From: Rhizophlyctis rosea
Lineage: Eukaryota > Chytridiomycota > Chytridiomycetes > Rhizophlyctidales > Rhizophlyctidaceae
Assembly (NCBI GenBank): GCA_027596075.1
Contig: JADGJC010000019.1
Coordinates: 185,662 to 249,661 of the forward strand
Length of the DNA: 64,000 nucleotides
Direction: 5' to 3'
Shown here: positions 12,536 to 28,188 of the stretch, one piece after another
Numbering within the stretch: position 1 is the first letter of the stretch
Layout of the letters: every line of letters starts with the position of its first letter
Translations under genes and position numbers: made by a program
The notes under the pieces: model-generated
Seen by the model: only the letters and a program-made list of their open reading frames with translations
Database searches by the model: none
Told to the model about the DNA's origin: nothing

Positions 12536-13464
12536 CTATGCAGTCGCCTCCGTCCCCTTCTCCGGCCCCCCTTCCAAATTCTTCTGATGCTGAGCCAAAG
12601 CCATCAACAACTCCTGCGGCCGTCGTTGCAAAACCGATACCATACTCTGCGCCGGATAACTGAGCAACCCCACAAGTTCCACCCGCAAATGTGCCAAACT
12701 GGGCAACTCCAAAACTTCCTTCAACGTATCCGGCGTCAACACCATCCCATCAAACTTCGCTCCTACAAACAACGCCTTCTTGCCAAACTCTTCCGCGATC
12801 GCAGCAAAATCCTTCACTAGCGTCGGCTTTTGGTCGTCCGACGCATTCGACGAAACGAGGCAACAGTTTCCGTAAACTAGTTGTTGGAACACCTTCAGCC
12901 GTTCTGCGACCGTTGCGTTCCCTCCATTCGCCAACTCCGCCCCGTGATCAATGATTGCCTTCTGAAGCACGCGATTGCTAACCCCGGCTTCTATTACAAA
13001 GCCCTTCTCTTTCATCTTCAATTTTAATTGTTTGAGCTGGGATGCGCCGATGTTGATGGTTTGGAGGAGGAAGACGGCGCGGGAGGAGATGATTTCGGAG
13101 TATAGTTCGTAAAAGAAGGTTTCGCGGTGATTCATTGGTCGGATGCTATTTTTAGCAACGCCCACGTCCATTAAGGGTCGGTTGTTTGGGTCCACGAGAA
13201 ATCGGGCCCGTTCTTCTGTGAGTCTTCCGTTGATGGTTGCGTCTATTCGGTGAGATGGCGAGAATCAGTACAGTTGGCAGTTGAAGTGACTGATAGAGTA
13301 GTACTCACAACATCGATGTCGTTGCAGTCTGCAAGAAGTTTGGGAAATTCGTCTTATTGTTGCCGGCACTTGGGCTGCGAGGAATTGACTGAATCGGACA
13401 TTAGAGCGTTAGGCGTATCCAAGGGAGATCAGCAAGTTATGTCTCACCTCCGACAAACAGACAT
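12536..13464 (-). CDS. Mitochondrial ribosomal protein uL10m, 247 aa
   Basis: Three exons (minus): 13448-13464 (17 bases), 13309-13328 (20 bases) and 12536-13242. The first two tiny exons encode MSVCRRLQRHRCYAT, a short Arg-rich, acid-free presequence, which is the main reason for this start. The rest is a L10-type protein: an N-terminal rRNA-binding alpha/beta domain, then a domain with FDGMVLTPDTLKEVLELPSL. It ends with a C-terminal helix and hydrophilic tail. It should anchor the L7/L12 stalk in the mitochondrial large subunit. Length fits fungal uL10m. Introns are 119 and 66 bases. Confidence 0.82.
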
Positions 13465-13924
13465 GCTGTTACACCGTCTTCCGAGCGCTTTGTGTGGAAT
13501 TGGGCCTAAGGTTTTTGGTCCCGGTGGACTTTGACTAGGTCACTTCGTGAAGGATTTTGGAGTTTGAAGGCAGTTTGGCTAAATGTGCGCTGCGGAATCA
13601 AGTAGGTGGCTTAGCTGTCGACTTGTCAAGCCCACATTCGCCACATACATGGGGCTGCACCCCAGGGTTCAACATTTGCCCTGGACCCTCAAAAATCAGT
13701 CCGTGTAATTTTTCCAAAATTCCCCAAGTCGTTCGAAACAATGTGAAGTCTTCAAGACTGCTTGCAGGCATCCGGGCTTTGCATTCGGGAGTTCTTAATG
13801 AGGTCTTCGGAACCACCTCATCATAGTCAGGAGGAATGACACGCATAGACCCAGCCCTTCTATCTATATTTACGAGAACCCCTAACCCCTCGGACCATAA
13901 AATTATCAAAGTCCTGGAAGTTCA
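13465..13924. other. Intergenic, uL10m promoter side
   Basis: 460 bases between uL10m and the MFSD1-like gene, both on minus. Short open frames exist on both strands without motifs or splice support. Nothing else recognised. Confidence 0.45.
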
Positions 13925-16229
13925 TCAAGAATCGAATGAGTCGGGTTCTGCATATAGCGGCATCCTAGCCTTCCCTCTACCCTTATCTCTTGCCCTTCCC
14001 ATCGACCCAAACCACTTTCTCCATAGCCGGTCCGCTTGATCCAGATCTGGCTCCCCCTCCCTTTCATTCGGTCGCATAATGTCCCCTTCCCTTGAATCCC
14101 CTACATCAACTGACCCAATGCCGTTCCGAATATCATCGTTGTCCGCTGCCCCATCACTTTCTTCATCCAAATCGGGCTCTTTCATCTCCGGCGCCTCCAA
14201 AATCCCATCATTCCGTTTATCAACCACCACGAGCATCAAGCTCGCACACGCCCCTAGCAGCGCCAACCCTACGAAGAACAACTCCACAGATACAAATGAA
14301 TCGTAGTCTACTTCAATCCGTGCGGCAATCAATGGCATGATTGTTAACGTGGTGTTGAGTGCGGATGTCGACAACCCATACGCCGTCCCGAGCATACGTG
14401 GCTCCTCTGGCTCGTCAGGCGTGTCTCCTACGTCACTGAGATGATCCACGTTAGCAAGCTGGCGCTCCCGTATCCGATCCTCTTCATGTTGTATTATGGT
14501 CGCAATGGACGGCCAGATCGCCACGCCGTAAATGGAGTAGCTGACTCCAAGGAAAATCAATGGGAAAACCGGGTAGATCATCGTGAGCGCCAGGGTGGCA
14601 TGCACGGAAGCAATGACTAGCGAACATAGCACTAAGAGGGACGCTCGGTGTCCATAACGGTCGACAAAGATGCCGCAGATGGGAACAAGGAACGCTGAGA
14701 TTGTGTCCGGGACACTGTCGGATGGGCAAAAATTAGCAGCATATACCGATGAAAGACAATCAACTTCTAACCCACCTCATTACTGTGCCAGCCTTTCCCG
14801 TGTCTCCAGGGAACCATTTGTCCATCAAGAACGCCTGAGCAATGTTGTTGAACGGGACAACTGTACCATACAGTAGAACGCAAATAAGGCACACAAGCCA
14901 AAAGGCCGCGGGAAAAGCCTTCACTTCAAGCCAGCAACCATATATGGCGTTTCGCGCCCCGCCGGAGGAATTTGAACTGGGTTGTTGTGGGAATGGTAAT
15001 GGCGCTTTGGACAGTAACGGTGTTGTGATTGTCGGTTCACTCAATGTCCGCAGTAATGGTAATGGTGGGGCGATCTCATCTTCATCACGAAGCGGGGATG
15101 TTGTACGTTGATTCGGCTGCGCATGCGTTTGTTGGACAGGAGGAGAATGCGTGGCAATGATGATTGCAAGCACCACCGCGGACAAGAACGACATGTAACA
15201 AGATACGGCCCCAACCCATACTGCTACAGCTGGGCTTCCTTGCCACTTCGCTATACGTGGAGATGCATTCGCATTTACAACGGATCCAAATCTAGCAATG
15301 CAGAGATCTGTCCTCTGAGTTGGTGAGCACCGGGTCATAATAAACAAGCTGCGTATCACTTACTGAGACCCAGAGCGAAAGCCAATTCTTTTCCCCTATG
15401 GTTTGGTGAGATCAGCCGGAGCACATGAGAAACACTATTCGCATGTTTCTAAACAATTACCTGAACCAATTTGTTGTGATCGTTGCTTGAACCACGCTGA
15501 TGCTTTCGCCGCCGATCCCAAATAAAATCCGCCCCAGCAGCATAGTATTGAAGTTTTTGGCGGATACTCCAACCGCAAACAGCGTTTGTCCTGCACATAC
15601 TAGTCCAGAGAACATCAACAGGATCTTTTTGACGTCCAGTCGATCCACCACTTGACCGCCAATAAATGGCAAGAACATATTGGGGAAGGAGTAGACCGAA
15701 TAGAGAAGATTGAGCTCGTATTGCCATAGACTATTGTCGTGTCCAAGATACTCTTCCAATGGAGTGTTCAATGCGGCTGGATTGTCATATGCTACCAGAT
15801 GCGCGATTAGCTCAACTGAAAGCCATGAGATCCAATAATGTTCTTACCGTAGTAATTGCCAAATAAAAGAAAGCAAGAAAGAACCAGGATCATCCATCGT
15901 ATATTTGTCGGCTTAACTTGGCTATCCCGCCCCACAGTTTTCTGAGGTTCTACCACATGTTTTGGAACCAATATTGGTGCTCCACCAAAGCTGCTCGTAC
16001 GACGGAGCAGAGCGCTTGATTGTCGTCGAAGTCTGAGACTTGCAGTGCTGCTTCTCCTGCTGAAGCCCGACCCTCGGCGGCTGTGTGGAGTCGCTATGTC
16101 GCCATCGAAGGAGGAGCTCGACGACTGCGGGGATAGGGGCGGTATTGAGCGGAACGACTTTGAACTCTCACCGCGGAGAGCTGCGACGTGCGGGTGAGGC
16201 AAGGGAGCAGACTCTTCTTGAGACGACAT
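13925..16229 (-). CDS. MFSD1-like major facilitator transporter, 688 aa
   Basis: Exons (minus) 15848-16229, 15461-15791, 15364-15395 (32 bases), 14776-15307, 13925-14714. After a Ser/Arg-rich cytosolic N-terminus of ~105 residues come 12 predicted membrane helices. Diagnostic MFSD1-type motifs: YDNPAAL after helix 1, YSVYSFPNMFLPFIGGQVVDR, GRILFGIGGESISVVQ, RGKELAFALGLNLCIARFGS and the late LGTAYGLSTSALN. MFSD1 in animals is a lysosomal dipeptide exporter; vacuolar localisation here is inferred. Two hydrophilic loops are enlarged (mid-loop ~75 residues, and a ~35-residue DHLSDVGDTPDEPEE loop before LGTAYG), and the C-terminal tail is acidic. The start ATG is MSSQEESAP; donor and acceptor of the third intron were chosen to give LNLCIARFG. 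Confidence 0.87.
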
Positions 16230-16776
16230 TTGAGTCAAATTGCAGGCTCTATTTTGAGAACTGGTGTGACTGCTATGAGGTTGTCGTGGGCATCAAGTAG
16301 CAGCCTCCTGGTACAACTCGCGATGCCGTTCTGTGGGTATCCTATAGTGGTTGCCAGATATCGCCTTGAGTGTGAATGGGATATTTTAGTCAAACCTGGG
16401 TGCCAAGATTGGGTTCGAATGCTTCAAAAGCGTTAATGTGAATGAGAGTACCTATCAGGGACCCTGGTCCGACGCGTCTCGAAAAAAGCCTCCTGAACCC
16501 CAAACGCGTCAGAAGGCTTCGAGCTTCAGGCCCGTGAGACCGCCACCAATTTTGTCACGAGGGTCAACAGCCAGCTTGAGCCCCTGTTTATAAAGTTCGC
16601 AGCACCCGTCAAGGGTTTCCTTTGCCTCCATATTTACTACTTACTGTCCTGTTTGATACAAACCAGTAACACTTGCTGAAGCACCACAAAGTTGTCCAGA
16701 GTATGGTGGCCATAAACCGTAGTGACTAGCTATCACGATAACTCATTGTCAACTCTTGTTATTTGTCACCACCAGA
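16230..16776. promoter_or_regulatory. Divergent intergenic region MFSD1-like / PUT2
   Basis: 547 bases between divergent start codons. Contains a tatagtggtt / gggttcgaa pair spaced like tRNA A and B boxes near 16346 and 16409, but no cloverleaf forms (see rejected items). Otherwise no feature. Confidence 0.45.
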
Positions 16777-19500
<2,724 letters not shown>

Positions 19501-19717
19501 TGATATTCTCGTCATTTTCTTTTTCTGGGATGTTGGGAATATAAGCTGCCGGTCACTGTGTGAAGACCCGCACGTCAAAAATAGAACTGCGTTTTTCCCT
19601 TTTGTGGGTAGATTAGCCAAGCCACCATATGACTTCGCTCTCCTCACCATGCCAATGTGCACCATGAGAAGTTCAACCAGCTTTCTTCCAATTCTGTCCT
19701 TTTGAAACTCTCTAACC

Positions 19718-22700
19718 ATGCCCACCGAGCAGGAGAAACAAAAGGCGACCCAGTCGCCAGCTTCTTTTGGTTTCCCCTCCTTCTCCTCCTTCTCCGCGCC
19801 TGCTAACTCAGTCTCTGGACCGTCACCTGGAACCACGTCACACTTCCCTTCTTTCCCAATCTTCTCATCCGCCCCTGCACCAGAGACATCTACCTCCACA
19901 TCTTACACTGATCACAAATATGCGTCTAAACGAGCTTTGGATAGCGATGGGGAAGCTTATCAGTCATCTTCGAGTCACGAACGTAAAGACCACCGAAAAA
20001 GGAAAGAGAAGCGGAAAAGATCTGACCGATCACCCGAACGGCATAAAGATCGTAAGAAGAAGGACAAAAAGAGGCGAAAGGAGGTAACTGTCGTTGTAGC
20101 AACTGGCAGAGTATGCGTTCAGAATGCTCAAACTTGTCTTCCAGTCGAGCCGGAATTCTAGTTTGAACCGCCATTCGACGTGAGTATGACTAAAAATCGC
20201 TTGAACGAACACGTCCTGAACAAACCGCGCTCAGATACATAACGGAGGACCCATTGCCTTTCACAATTGATCGGAGAGGTGATATGGGCAATTTGAAGTA
20301 TGGCAGCGTGGAGCGAAGCACCCAGATTGATTTCAAGCGCTATGGAGGTGGGTACCATCGTCTTCTCTGGCGAGTTCAGCAACCCTAACAGGCGCACAGA
20401 TAAAGTCTATGGCGCGTCGGACGAGTGGCGAATAGCTCATGGAGCATCCAAAGGGCGGAAGGAGATTCATCTCCGTCGATGGCGGCCGTTTGATCCTGAA
20501 CGGGGTCCTGTACGTTGTACCTCGTCCTGTATCAGGCTCATCGCGTTGTTTACTCATGCGCCTTCATCTCCTTCGCAGAAGGTGACATGGGATGATTTCA
20601 GAGAAGCGTACCGGTCGAAGCCTGTGAATATGAAGAGGTAGTGGCTATGAAGCATGTATGACATTGACATGGGGGTAGTAACAGCATGTTTCATCTTAGA
20701 CTCAAGAACATGGTTCCCAAATCGGAGATAGCATCTGAAGACTTTGTGACATTCCCGGATCTGGCGGATGTGTTGAGCAATCGCAACGACATTAAGAGCC
20801 TGCTGGATGAAGGCGACTCAACCCTAGAAGAGGATGCCGAATTCGTGCAACAGACTGCCGAGTACAACAAACGGCTGCAGCAGGTACTCCCAATTCTCAG
20901 GAATTCGATAAATATGGAAGAGTGCTGACGCAGCTCAATACGTGTAGGAGCCGAAGAACTTGCAGTTGTGGCTGGACTTTGTTGATTTGCAGGATCGGTT
21001 GGTGAAGGACAACACGAAGAAGTCGTCGTTACGCACCGCCGTCAACGAGAAGAAGCAAAGCATATATTTGAAAGCGTTGGACGAACTACCTAATAATGAG
21101 ACATTGCTTTCTGGCTACATGAGAACATGCGAAGAATCTTGGGAGTAAGTCGAATTCGGTGGACGCGACCTTATTTAGCTAGCTGAGCGATAACCTTTGT
21201 TTACTAGCACTGCGAGACTTTTGACGAAATGGGATCAAATCCTCAAGCAAAACACGGGCTCATTCACGCTGTGGAATCAATATATAACATTCCGGCAGAC
21301 CAATTATACCTCTTTCACCATTACTTCGTGCCTGGATCTGTATGAACACTGCATGAAGACTTTACGCACAGCGAAATCAATTGGTATGTACATGCGTCGT
21401 AAACACAAGATTGCGCGCGCTCACTTTTTCTGCCAGACACGCAGAAACGAGAGGACATTCTTGTGCATGTTTTTTGTAGAGCTTGTTTCATGTTATCTGA
21501 AGCTGGTGCGCAGTCATATGGAACTATAAAACATAGATGAATGGCTGATAAGGCCTTCTAGGTTTCATGGAGCGAGCCGTTGCACTCTTTCAGGCCGTCA
21601 TCGAGTTTTCGTGCTTTTGCCCACCAGCCTATCAACCGCTGAATTTTGAGCAACGGTTGGAGATGTTTGAGTCATTCTGGGAAAGCGAATGTCCTAGATT
21701 CGGAGAGGAGGTAAAGGCTTATCATATAAGCGGCAGTCCACAACTCCCTCACTCTGATTTCGTAAGGGTGCATTGGGCTGGGCGGCAAGTTTAATGAAAG
21801 GTACGGCTGTTTTGAATTGATCAGGTGCAAGGCGAACCCCAAATATTGAATTGAGCTTTATCATTTTACCAGAGTCGGACTCGGCAGCAGAATTCGCAAA
21901 TCCCAAGCACAACGTTGATTTACCTCCGGTTGGCGGTAAGTATCTGATGGATTCGTACAAAATTGGTTACCCATCTCATAGTATACTTCACCCAGATGAG
22001 ATTACGGAGTGGCTACAGTCGGAGGTTACGGAAGGCTACTGTCATTGGCTCCCACTGCGACCAGTGGATGATGGTTGGTGTCATATTTCAGAGAGGTATT
22101 TCCAGATAGCTGACACTGACGACCATTTAGAGGAGGATGATCCATACCGAGCAGTCCTTTTCGATGATATTCGAAAATTGATTTTCGAGGCCACTCTTCC
22201 ATCCACTCGCCGTTATTTGTTCTTCGCATTCCTAAACTTGCTTGGGATACCGGTCAATGGCGGTATCACATCCAATCATGACAATTATAAGGATGCCTTC
22301 TTGCGCGGAGGTTTAGTGAATGCTATCCACGGCGAATCTTTCTGGCCGCAAGATTCTCCTGTTCGACTTATTGGAGATGGTGCTGCTTCGGACGATTCAT
22401 TGTCTACTTCCGACAACATCGTGCGAAAGTCGTTTTCCTTCTCTATGCATATGTTTCCGAGCATTGTCAGGAGTGGGTTGGGTAAACATGGATGGTTCTC
22501 CAATTTTACTTCCGGTGATGCAGCGGCAATTGACCAGACAGGGATTGGACTGCATGAGTTTGCAAGGTAAGAAATGATCATAGATTCTTTCAAAAGGCAT
22601 TTGAGATTGATCGTAATTCCAGTAAAATGCTACTCAATGGAGTTCCGCTGGATCGGAATTCGGATCGTTTCGCCATGTATCTTTCCGTAGAAGCTGGCTT

Positions 22701-24325
22701 CAACCAGAAAACGTATGTGTCAGAGTTTGTCTGTTTAAACATAAGACGACTCACAAAACGAAATATAGAGCTGCAAAATTGGCCAAAAGCCTCTTGAAAA
22801 ACGAACGCATGGACTTGACCCTTTGGGCGGCGTACGCCACTGTGGAGCGGGAACGAGGCAACGTTGATGAGGTTAAGAGTTGTCATGCCGGATCAAAGTA
22901 AGCTCGTTACTCATGCAAATTCACATAGGCTCGAAAGGTGTATAAGACAGCTTTGTCAGCATATCGAAGCTTTCCTGCAGAATATCAAACAAATGCGATC
23001 ACATTGTACCGGCAGTTTGCAGATTTAGAGTTTGATTGCAATCGGCCGAACAGCGCGTTGCGGGTTTTGATATCGCTGGCTGATGATGCTCTTGATATTG
23101 GTAGGTTTCTGTTTGCATATCCAACTTCGACCTGAGCAGTACTAATTTTACAAATAGATATTGAAAGTGGCGATGCGGATGCATCACCGCCTCCACCGAC
23201 CAGGATCGCCAAAGCTAGCAAGGTTAGACGATTGCAGTTACGCCTCAATCAACATTGTCTCACAATGATACAGCTGTTCCGACTACGACTGACTTCGGCA
23301 ATTCAAGAAAGTCTGGCTGATGGATCGAACTCCCGATTGCAGCTGGCCGTCGACACTCTATCTTGCAGCTGCCTTTTCCAATATCTTACCCAAGGTCTCG
23401 ACGAAGCACGAAACATGTATGATGAAACGATCAAGCAATTGCGCGATGCATCTGATCAACCCAGCGTGCTGGAAGAAGTGGCTTATGAGGAATATGCGAG
23501 ATTGATGTATCGTCATTCCCGCCTTGGAGCATTCAAACCGGGACTGTTGCGGGAGGTGCTGGAACGGGCTTTGGAGCGATTCCCTTCGAACACGATCTTT
23601 TTATCGTTGTATGGATTGAATGAGGCGCGGACGCAGGTGGAGAATCGTGTGCGGCGGTTTTTGAATGAGTTGATCAGAAGGTACGTATACGCCGGAGTAA
23701 CATGGATCTTCTGACCGTTGCGGACCCTTATGCTTACACGGCTACCCGCAGGACGCCGTCGGACGTGCTATGGATCTTCTCGATATGGTCAGAGCTGCAT
23801 CAACGACAGAGCCCCAACATGCATATTGTACGATCTTTGTTCGAACGAGCACTAGAGTGCGCGACGTAAGTGATGTCCTCTTTCAAACAAGTCATTCACT
23901 CATACGGCTGCATCTTAAGATTGTCTCCTTTCGCAGAACGAAGCACTCCATCATAGTCTGGCACTTGTATGTCGAACTGGAGGTTCGTGAAGGCAATCTC
24001 ATGAAAGCAAAAGCCCTATTCTTCAGAGCTATTCGGGAATGTCCTTGGTCTAAAGGTATGAATGTATATTGACAAAGTAATTGATAGTGTTTAGTCTGAC
24101 TGATCGCATTTCGTAGAGTTATACTTGCTTCCTTTCAAGTTATTGCGGGAAGTCTTTGATGATGACGAATTGGTGGATATACATGCTCTCATGGAAGAAA
24201 AGGAGCTACGACTGAGGAAGCCGCTGGTCGTGGAGGAGAAGGCTTTGGACTTGGAGGCAGGGAATGACGACGTCGGGGATGACCTCGATGATAGCCTTGC
24301 TAGTGCTCCAATCGTGTTCACATGA
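19718..24325 (+). CDS. NRDE2: NRDE2 homologue, nuclear RNA exosome regulator, about 1153 aa
   Basis: Exons 19718-20083, 20145-20179, 20235-20347, 20400-20509, 20579-20637, 20685-20883, 20948-21144, 21208-21383, 21437-21505, 21562-21710, 21767-21788, 21873-22073, 22131-22566, 22623-22712, 22769-22871, 22929-23100, 23158-23680, 23752-23865, 23937-24055, 24117-24325. The N-terminus is Ser/Phe rich then strongly Lys/Arg (HKDRKKKDKKRRKE). The short F-T-I-D..GD..NLKYGS segment matches the conserved N-terminal part of NRDE2. The body is a chain of HAT/TPR-like helical repeats (e.g. LQLWLDFVDLQDRLV, FTLWNQYITFRQTNY, IIVWHLYVELEVREGNL) with the family WLPLRPVD..VLFDDIRKLIF block. NRDE2 binds the MTR4 helicase and modulates nuclear RNA decay. 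The 22-base exon 21767-21788 was inferred because it restores GEEGALGWA; the small intron at 22074-22130 is in frame and could be retained. Confidence 0.88.
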
Positions 24326-24681
24326 TCAACAGAGATGTGCGGAGAACCGTTATAGTCGTTATGGTGGTCAGGCATGGCGAAGATGCGAAATGCTGATTGT
24401 ATTGGGCTGTTCGTGCAGCTGATCCCATGAGTACTGTGAGTGGCTATGAAAGTTGCATTTCGAGGTTCATGTGCATGTGAATGGTGTGGGCGTTCTGCAA
24501 TATGCTGAGTAAGCAACCCTCGCACGATGGTTGATTCGCATTTCGCGCCGGATCAAATGCATGCGGATGACCATATATATTTCGCGTCGTCCAAACTTTC
24601 TCCTCTCCTTTGTAGATCTAAATCCACACGCAGGATAAACATTACCGAAGACCATCTGCTACAACGCCGAAAAATACCCGT
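24326..24681. promoter_or_regulatory. Intergenic, TSC1 promoter
   Basis: 356 bases between NRDE2 and TSC1 in tandem. A tatatattt run occurs near 24581-24589, about 95 bases before the TSC1 ATG. No coding exon seen. Confidence 0.45.
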
Positions 24682-27600
24682 ATGAGTACAAAGGCACTGG
24701 TCTCGACCATCACGGAGGAGGTCCTTGCTGGCCGTTCCAACCTGACTTCCAGTAGCTCACCACCCGATTCGAAGTCGCACGCACTCCTGCAAAGCTATCT
24801 GAAAGCGCACCCGTTTGCGCACCGCGCCGGCTCTCGACCAGTCTGCCACACGTCCGCAGACAAGGTCCTAGCACGGCTACAAGAGTTCTATGCGCTCAAC
24901 TTTGACGATAAAGGACCCGCCATATTTCAGTCGAATAATATTTTGGTGCTGCTCCAGTGGCTGAAAAACTTACTCCCACTGTTCGAGCCCTCGAAGTTTT
25001 TCGCAACATGGTGGGAAATACTTTTGAGACCTGTCATGGAGACGTCGACGTCGAAGCCGATTGTGGAGGTCGCTATCGAGATAGTGAAGACTGTTGTCAC
25101 TGGCCACGCGTGGTCGTGGGAATTGCCATTACAGAACGTGCAGAAAGAGCTTTTGACGTCGTACCTGGAACTTCGGACGCAGAATGAAGAAGCAAAATCA
25201 AGTTCACCGGAGCATAGTGGAGTGGTGTTCGCACCTCGAGGGGATCTTAGGCTGGAGGACTGTGTTGTTGCTGTTGCGGCGTTTAATGCGAAGGTGCGTC
25301 TGGCACATGAGCAAAATGGCATTATCCCTTTCCTATGTCATGAGACGACTGCGTGTTATTATTGCATACTGAGACTGAAGGCATTCCTTTGATTTTCGTC
25401 CGCATGATTGTAATTATTCTTTCCAATATCATATCAGTAGATGTTTTTCGAGGTATTGGATCAGCTATTCAAAAGGAAACAATGTCGTAAGAATAGTTTG
25501 AGCCTGCTCACGACACTGTTGCGACGCGAGGTCCGTGAACTGCTTGCAACGCATGTCTCCTGGAAACTTGCAAACCAACTGCTTTTTTGCGCCAGGATGT
25601 TGAGACCTCTACACTTCGAGAATCTCCGTTTTTGAACTCACTTATGTACAGCGCAATGGTATCACCTCTTCTCCCCTTTTCTTCCTCCAATGGAATGCAT
25701 GCACAACAGAGGTCTGATGCCATACCTTTTGCTTAGAACGATCCAGATCCATCAATCTTCCTCACCACCACATCAATCATTACCATCCTTCTACCTATAC
25801 TTGGACATGCTGCCGTTAAAGTGCTCAAACAATGCTTGGCCATACTCTTAAAAGGCGTATACATTTCATCACTTCTGATTGCTTTATCATCAGCATCTTC
25901 GGAACCTCATCCAATACTATCCGCCGTCAGTGTTTCCTCGTTGAAAAGATGTGTTACGGAATTCTACAATCGAGTGTACGGGATGTACCCCTGCAACACG
26001 GTTCGTTTCGTGCAAGGGTACATGGACGCGAAACGACAATCGTATGGTGCTACGGATGACGTTCTGCCTCCCGCTTTCGAATTAGCAGACGACACTGTAT
26101 CAAGCATCCGAGAGGCTACCCGAGAGTTGGATGATTTTGACGAGAATAGTATGGCATCGGAAATGCTTCAGGTAAGGCTTGGCCCTGTGATCTTGACGGA
26201 TGGGACACATTCATCATCATATACCTAGGATATCGCGCAACTTCATAGGCTTCATCCTCATTTCGTCTCTTCGAATCATGAGTCGGAAACTGCTCAGCCG
26301 TGGTTCAGCGGGAAAGAGGCACACGACATTGCCTTATTCTGTCATTCGCTGGAAATTGATCCGTCCAAATCGCTGAGGACGAGTTCCATTGCCACAGAGT
26401 CCGCCAGATCCGATGTTATATCAGCTTCCTCTGCCGACGATGGCAAAATCGACACGCAGGCCTTAGTCAAGATGATTATGGATATCAACCGGCAATTGCG
26501 ACAATCGATCGCAGAACTTGCGGTGAGTCCCCAATCAAAGGGAATGAAGGGCGTTCAAATTGATGAAAGTATTGACAGGTCGATCAACCGGCGTCCAATG
26601 TACTCGCAGAAAAGGAAGCCAGTACAGCAGATCTTAATCTCTTACTCATTGTCAACGAGCTGAACTTTGAGCTATGCATGCGCCAATACTACATTCAACA
26701 CATTTCCAAGCTCAAGAAGGACATCATGGGGGAAGAAGTTCGTCAGGCTGACTTTCAAGGGGTGGTAAGTTACCTCACAACTTGGCACCTTCGTCATGTC
26801 GACAACGGGAAGTCCTTTCACCCACTGCATCACCCGTTTAGTACGCGAAGCTGAAGTTTCAGACCCAAGAGCTCGCCCTGGCACATCAAACTTTGGAGCA
26901 ACATCGCCATGAGTCATCCATGACGCGGGAGCGGCAGCGAAAGCTCGAGGAAGATCTCACAAAAAGACTGCGGACAACCCGGGAGCAGGCAAAATCCTTG
27001 CGCGACCAGCTGGACACGTGGGAAGGGATTGCGAATGAAAGAGAGCGGGACGTGAAGGAGATGCGAGCAGAATTGAGCCGGAAAGAACAGATGTGAGTTG
27101 CCGCAGGACGGCACACTTGTCACATTTCGCTAATGAACGAACTCACATGAGCGTAGAATCGACAATTTAGAAAGTGAATTGGAACTGACTTCAAGGGATG
27201 TTGAACGTTTGCGGGAGTGCGAGGTCCAATTGGAGGCGCTAACGAATCGGTTCATGAGCGGGTGAGTTCTATCTGCTTCCTTAGACTGCTTGGTTCATGC
27301 TGACAGTGCCTGTGCAGCGAAATACCGGATACCGAGACTCTGATTGAAGAGCGGACGAACTTCGCGAGCCAACTTCTCTCTGTAGAGATGGAGCGTGATG
27401 ATGCATTACGTGAACTCCTTGATTTGAAACAGCACTTTGAGTATGTTGTTGGCGGGAACACTTTGATTGACGCAAAGAAAATGGCTGGATCTCTTGATGC
27501 TCTTGCTTCAAAAGATCTCAAAGTACGGCATCTGATATTGCGATCGCGCGTGCTGAGGAGTTGGAACAAACCGTCGAGCGACTTGAGAATGAGCTGGAAA

Positions 27601-27914
27601 TTATCGTTAGTATTCTCCAACTGTGCAGGGGCGTGAATATTGAACGGGAAAACTCATTCCTCGTGTGATTTCTTGCATGTTAGCGAACCACCTCCGACAA
27701 ACAGCGAACAGTGTCAGCTGAGCACATCAAAGCTGTGGAAGCGAAGTATCGGGTCGCGAAAGGACTCAATGCTCAATTGCAGGTAGGGCCTCAAATACCC
27801 ATTGAAAGTGACCTCTTTCGTGCACTAAGCAAACTGGAACAGGCGAGGATGGTTGAGTTGCATAATCAGTTGCGAGATACGGAATCTGAGTCCACGCGGG
27901 CTGGAACAAGCTGA
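24682..27914 (+). CDS. TSC1: Hamartin/TSC1 homologue, about 806 aa
   Basis: Exons 24682-25293, 25441-25530, 25596-25658, 25737-26171, 26229-26522, 26579-26764, 26842-27092, 27157-27261, 27318-27440, 27515-27605, 27684-27782, 27843-27914. The N-terminal half is helical with hamartin landmarks: FFATWWEILLRPVME, TSIITILLPILGHAAV, YNRVYGMYPCNTVRFVQGYMD and HRLHPHF followed by WFSGKEAHDIALFC. The C-terminal half is coiled coil starting with LIVNELNFELCMRQYYIQHISKLK. TSC1 partners TSC2, the GAP for Rheb, to restrain TORC1. Exon 27440/27515 was joined to skip an in-frame-looking stretch, because this keeps the coiled coil. The first intron (147 bases) is long and may hide a small exon; the intron 27783-27842 is in frame and may be retained. 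Confidence 0.85.
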
Positions 27915-28188
27915 TGTCCACTAATAACAATGTGCAGTTGCAGCGCGGCCCATGCTGCCAAATGAATGATGTTGCCCTTTGCAAAACACCAATTGACAGA
28001 GAAAAGATCTATTTACTACATTGCAAACTATGTCATCAAGGTCTTGGTATACACCGGTATCTAAGTAAGTACAAAGCGAAAGTGGTAGTACATCTATGCC
28101 GTTGCAATGCCGCCGAATCCCAACCTTCCTATGGTAGCAACGCACGTATACATCTACATACAACTATCTACATGGCCATTATATGCAT
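27915..28188. other. Convergent intergenic region
   Basis: 274 bases between the TSC1 and TPR-gene stop codons; should hold both polyadenylation regions. Rich in short catctac/tacat runs near 28135-28175. Confidence 0.4.

Noticed and set aside
16320..16430. Possible tRNA with tatagtggtt A-box and gggttcgaa B-box
   Set aside because: The T-arm stem does not pair and no acceptor stem or T-run terminator is present.
21789..21824. 36-base intron in NRDE2 giving ARRTPNIEL
   Set aside because: The downstream acceptor at 21872 has a better pyrimidine tract and gives a normal-size intron in the same phase; not fully excluded.
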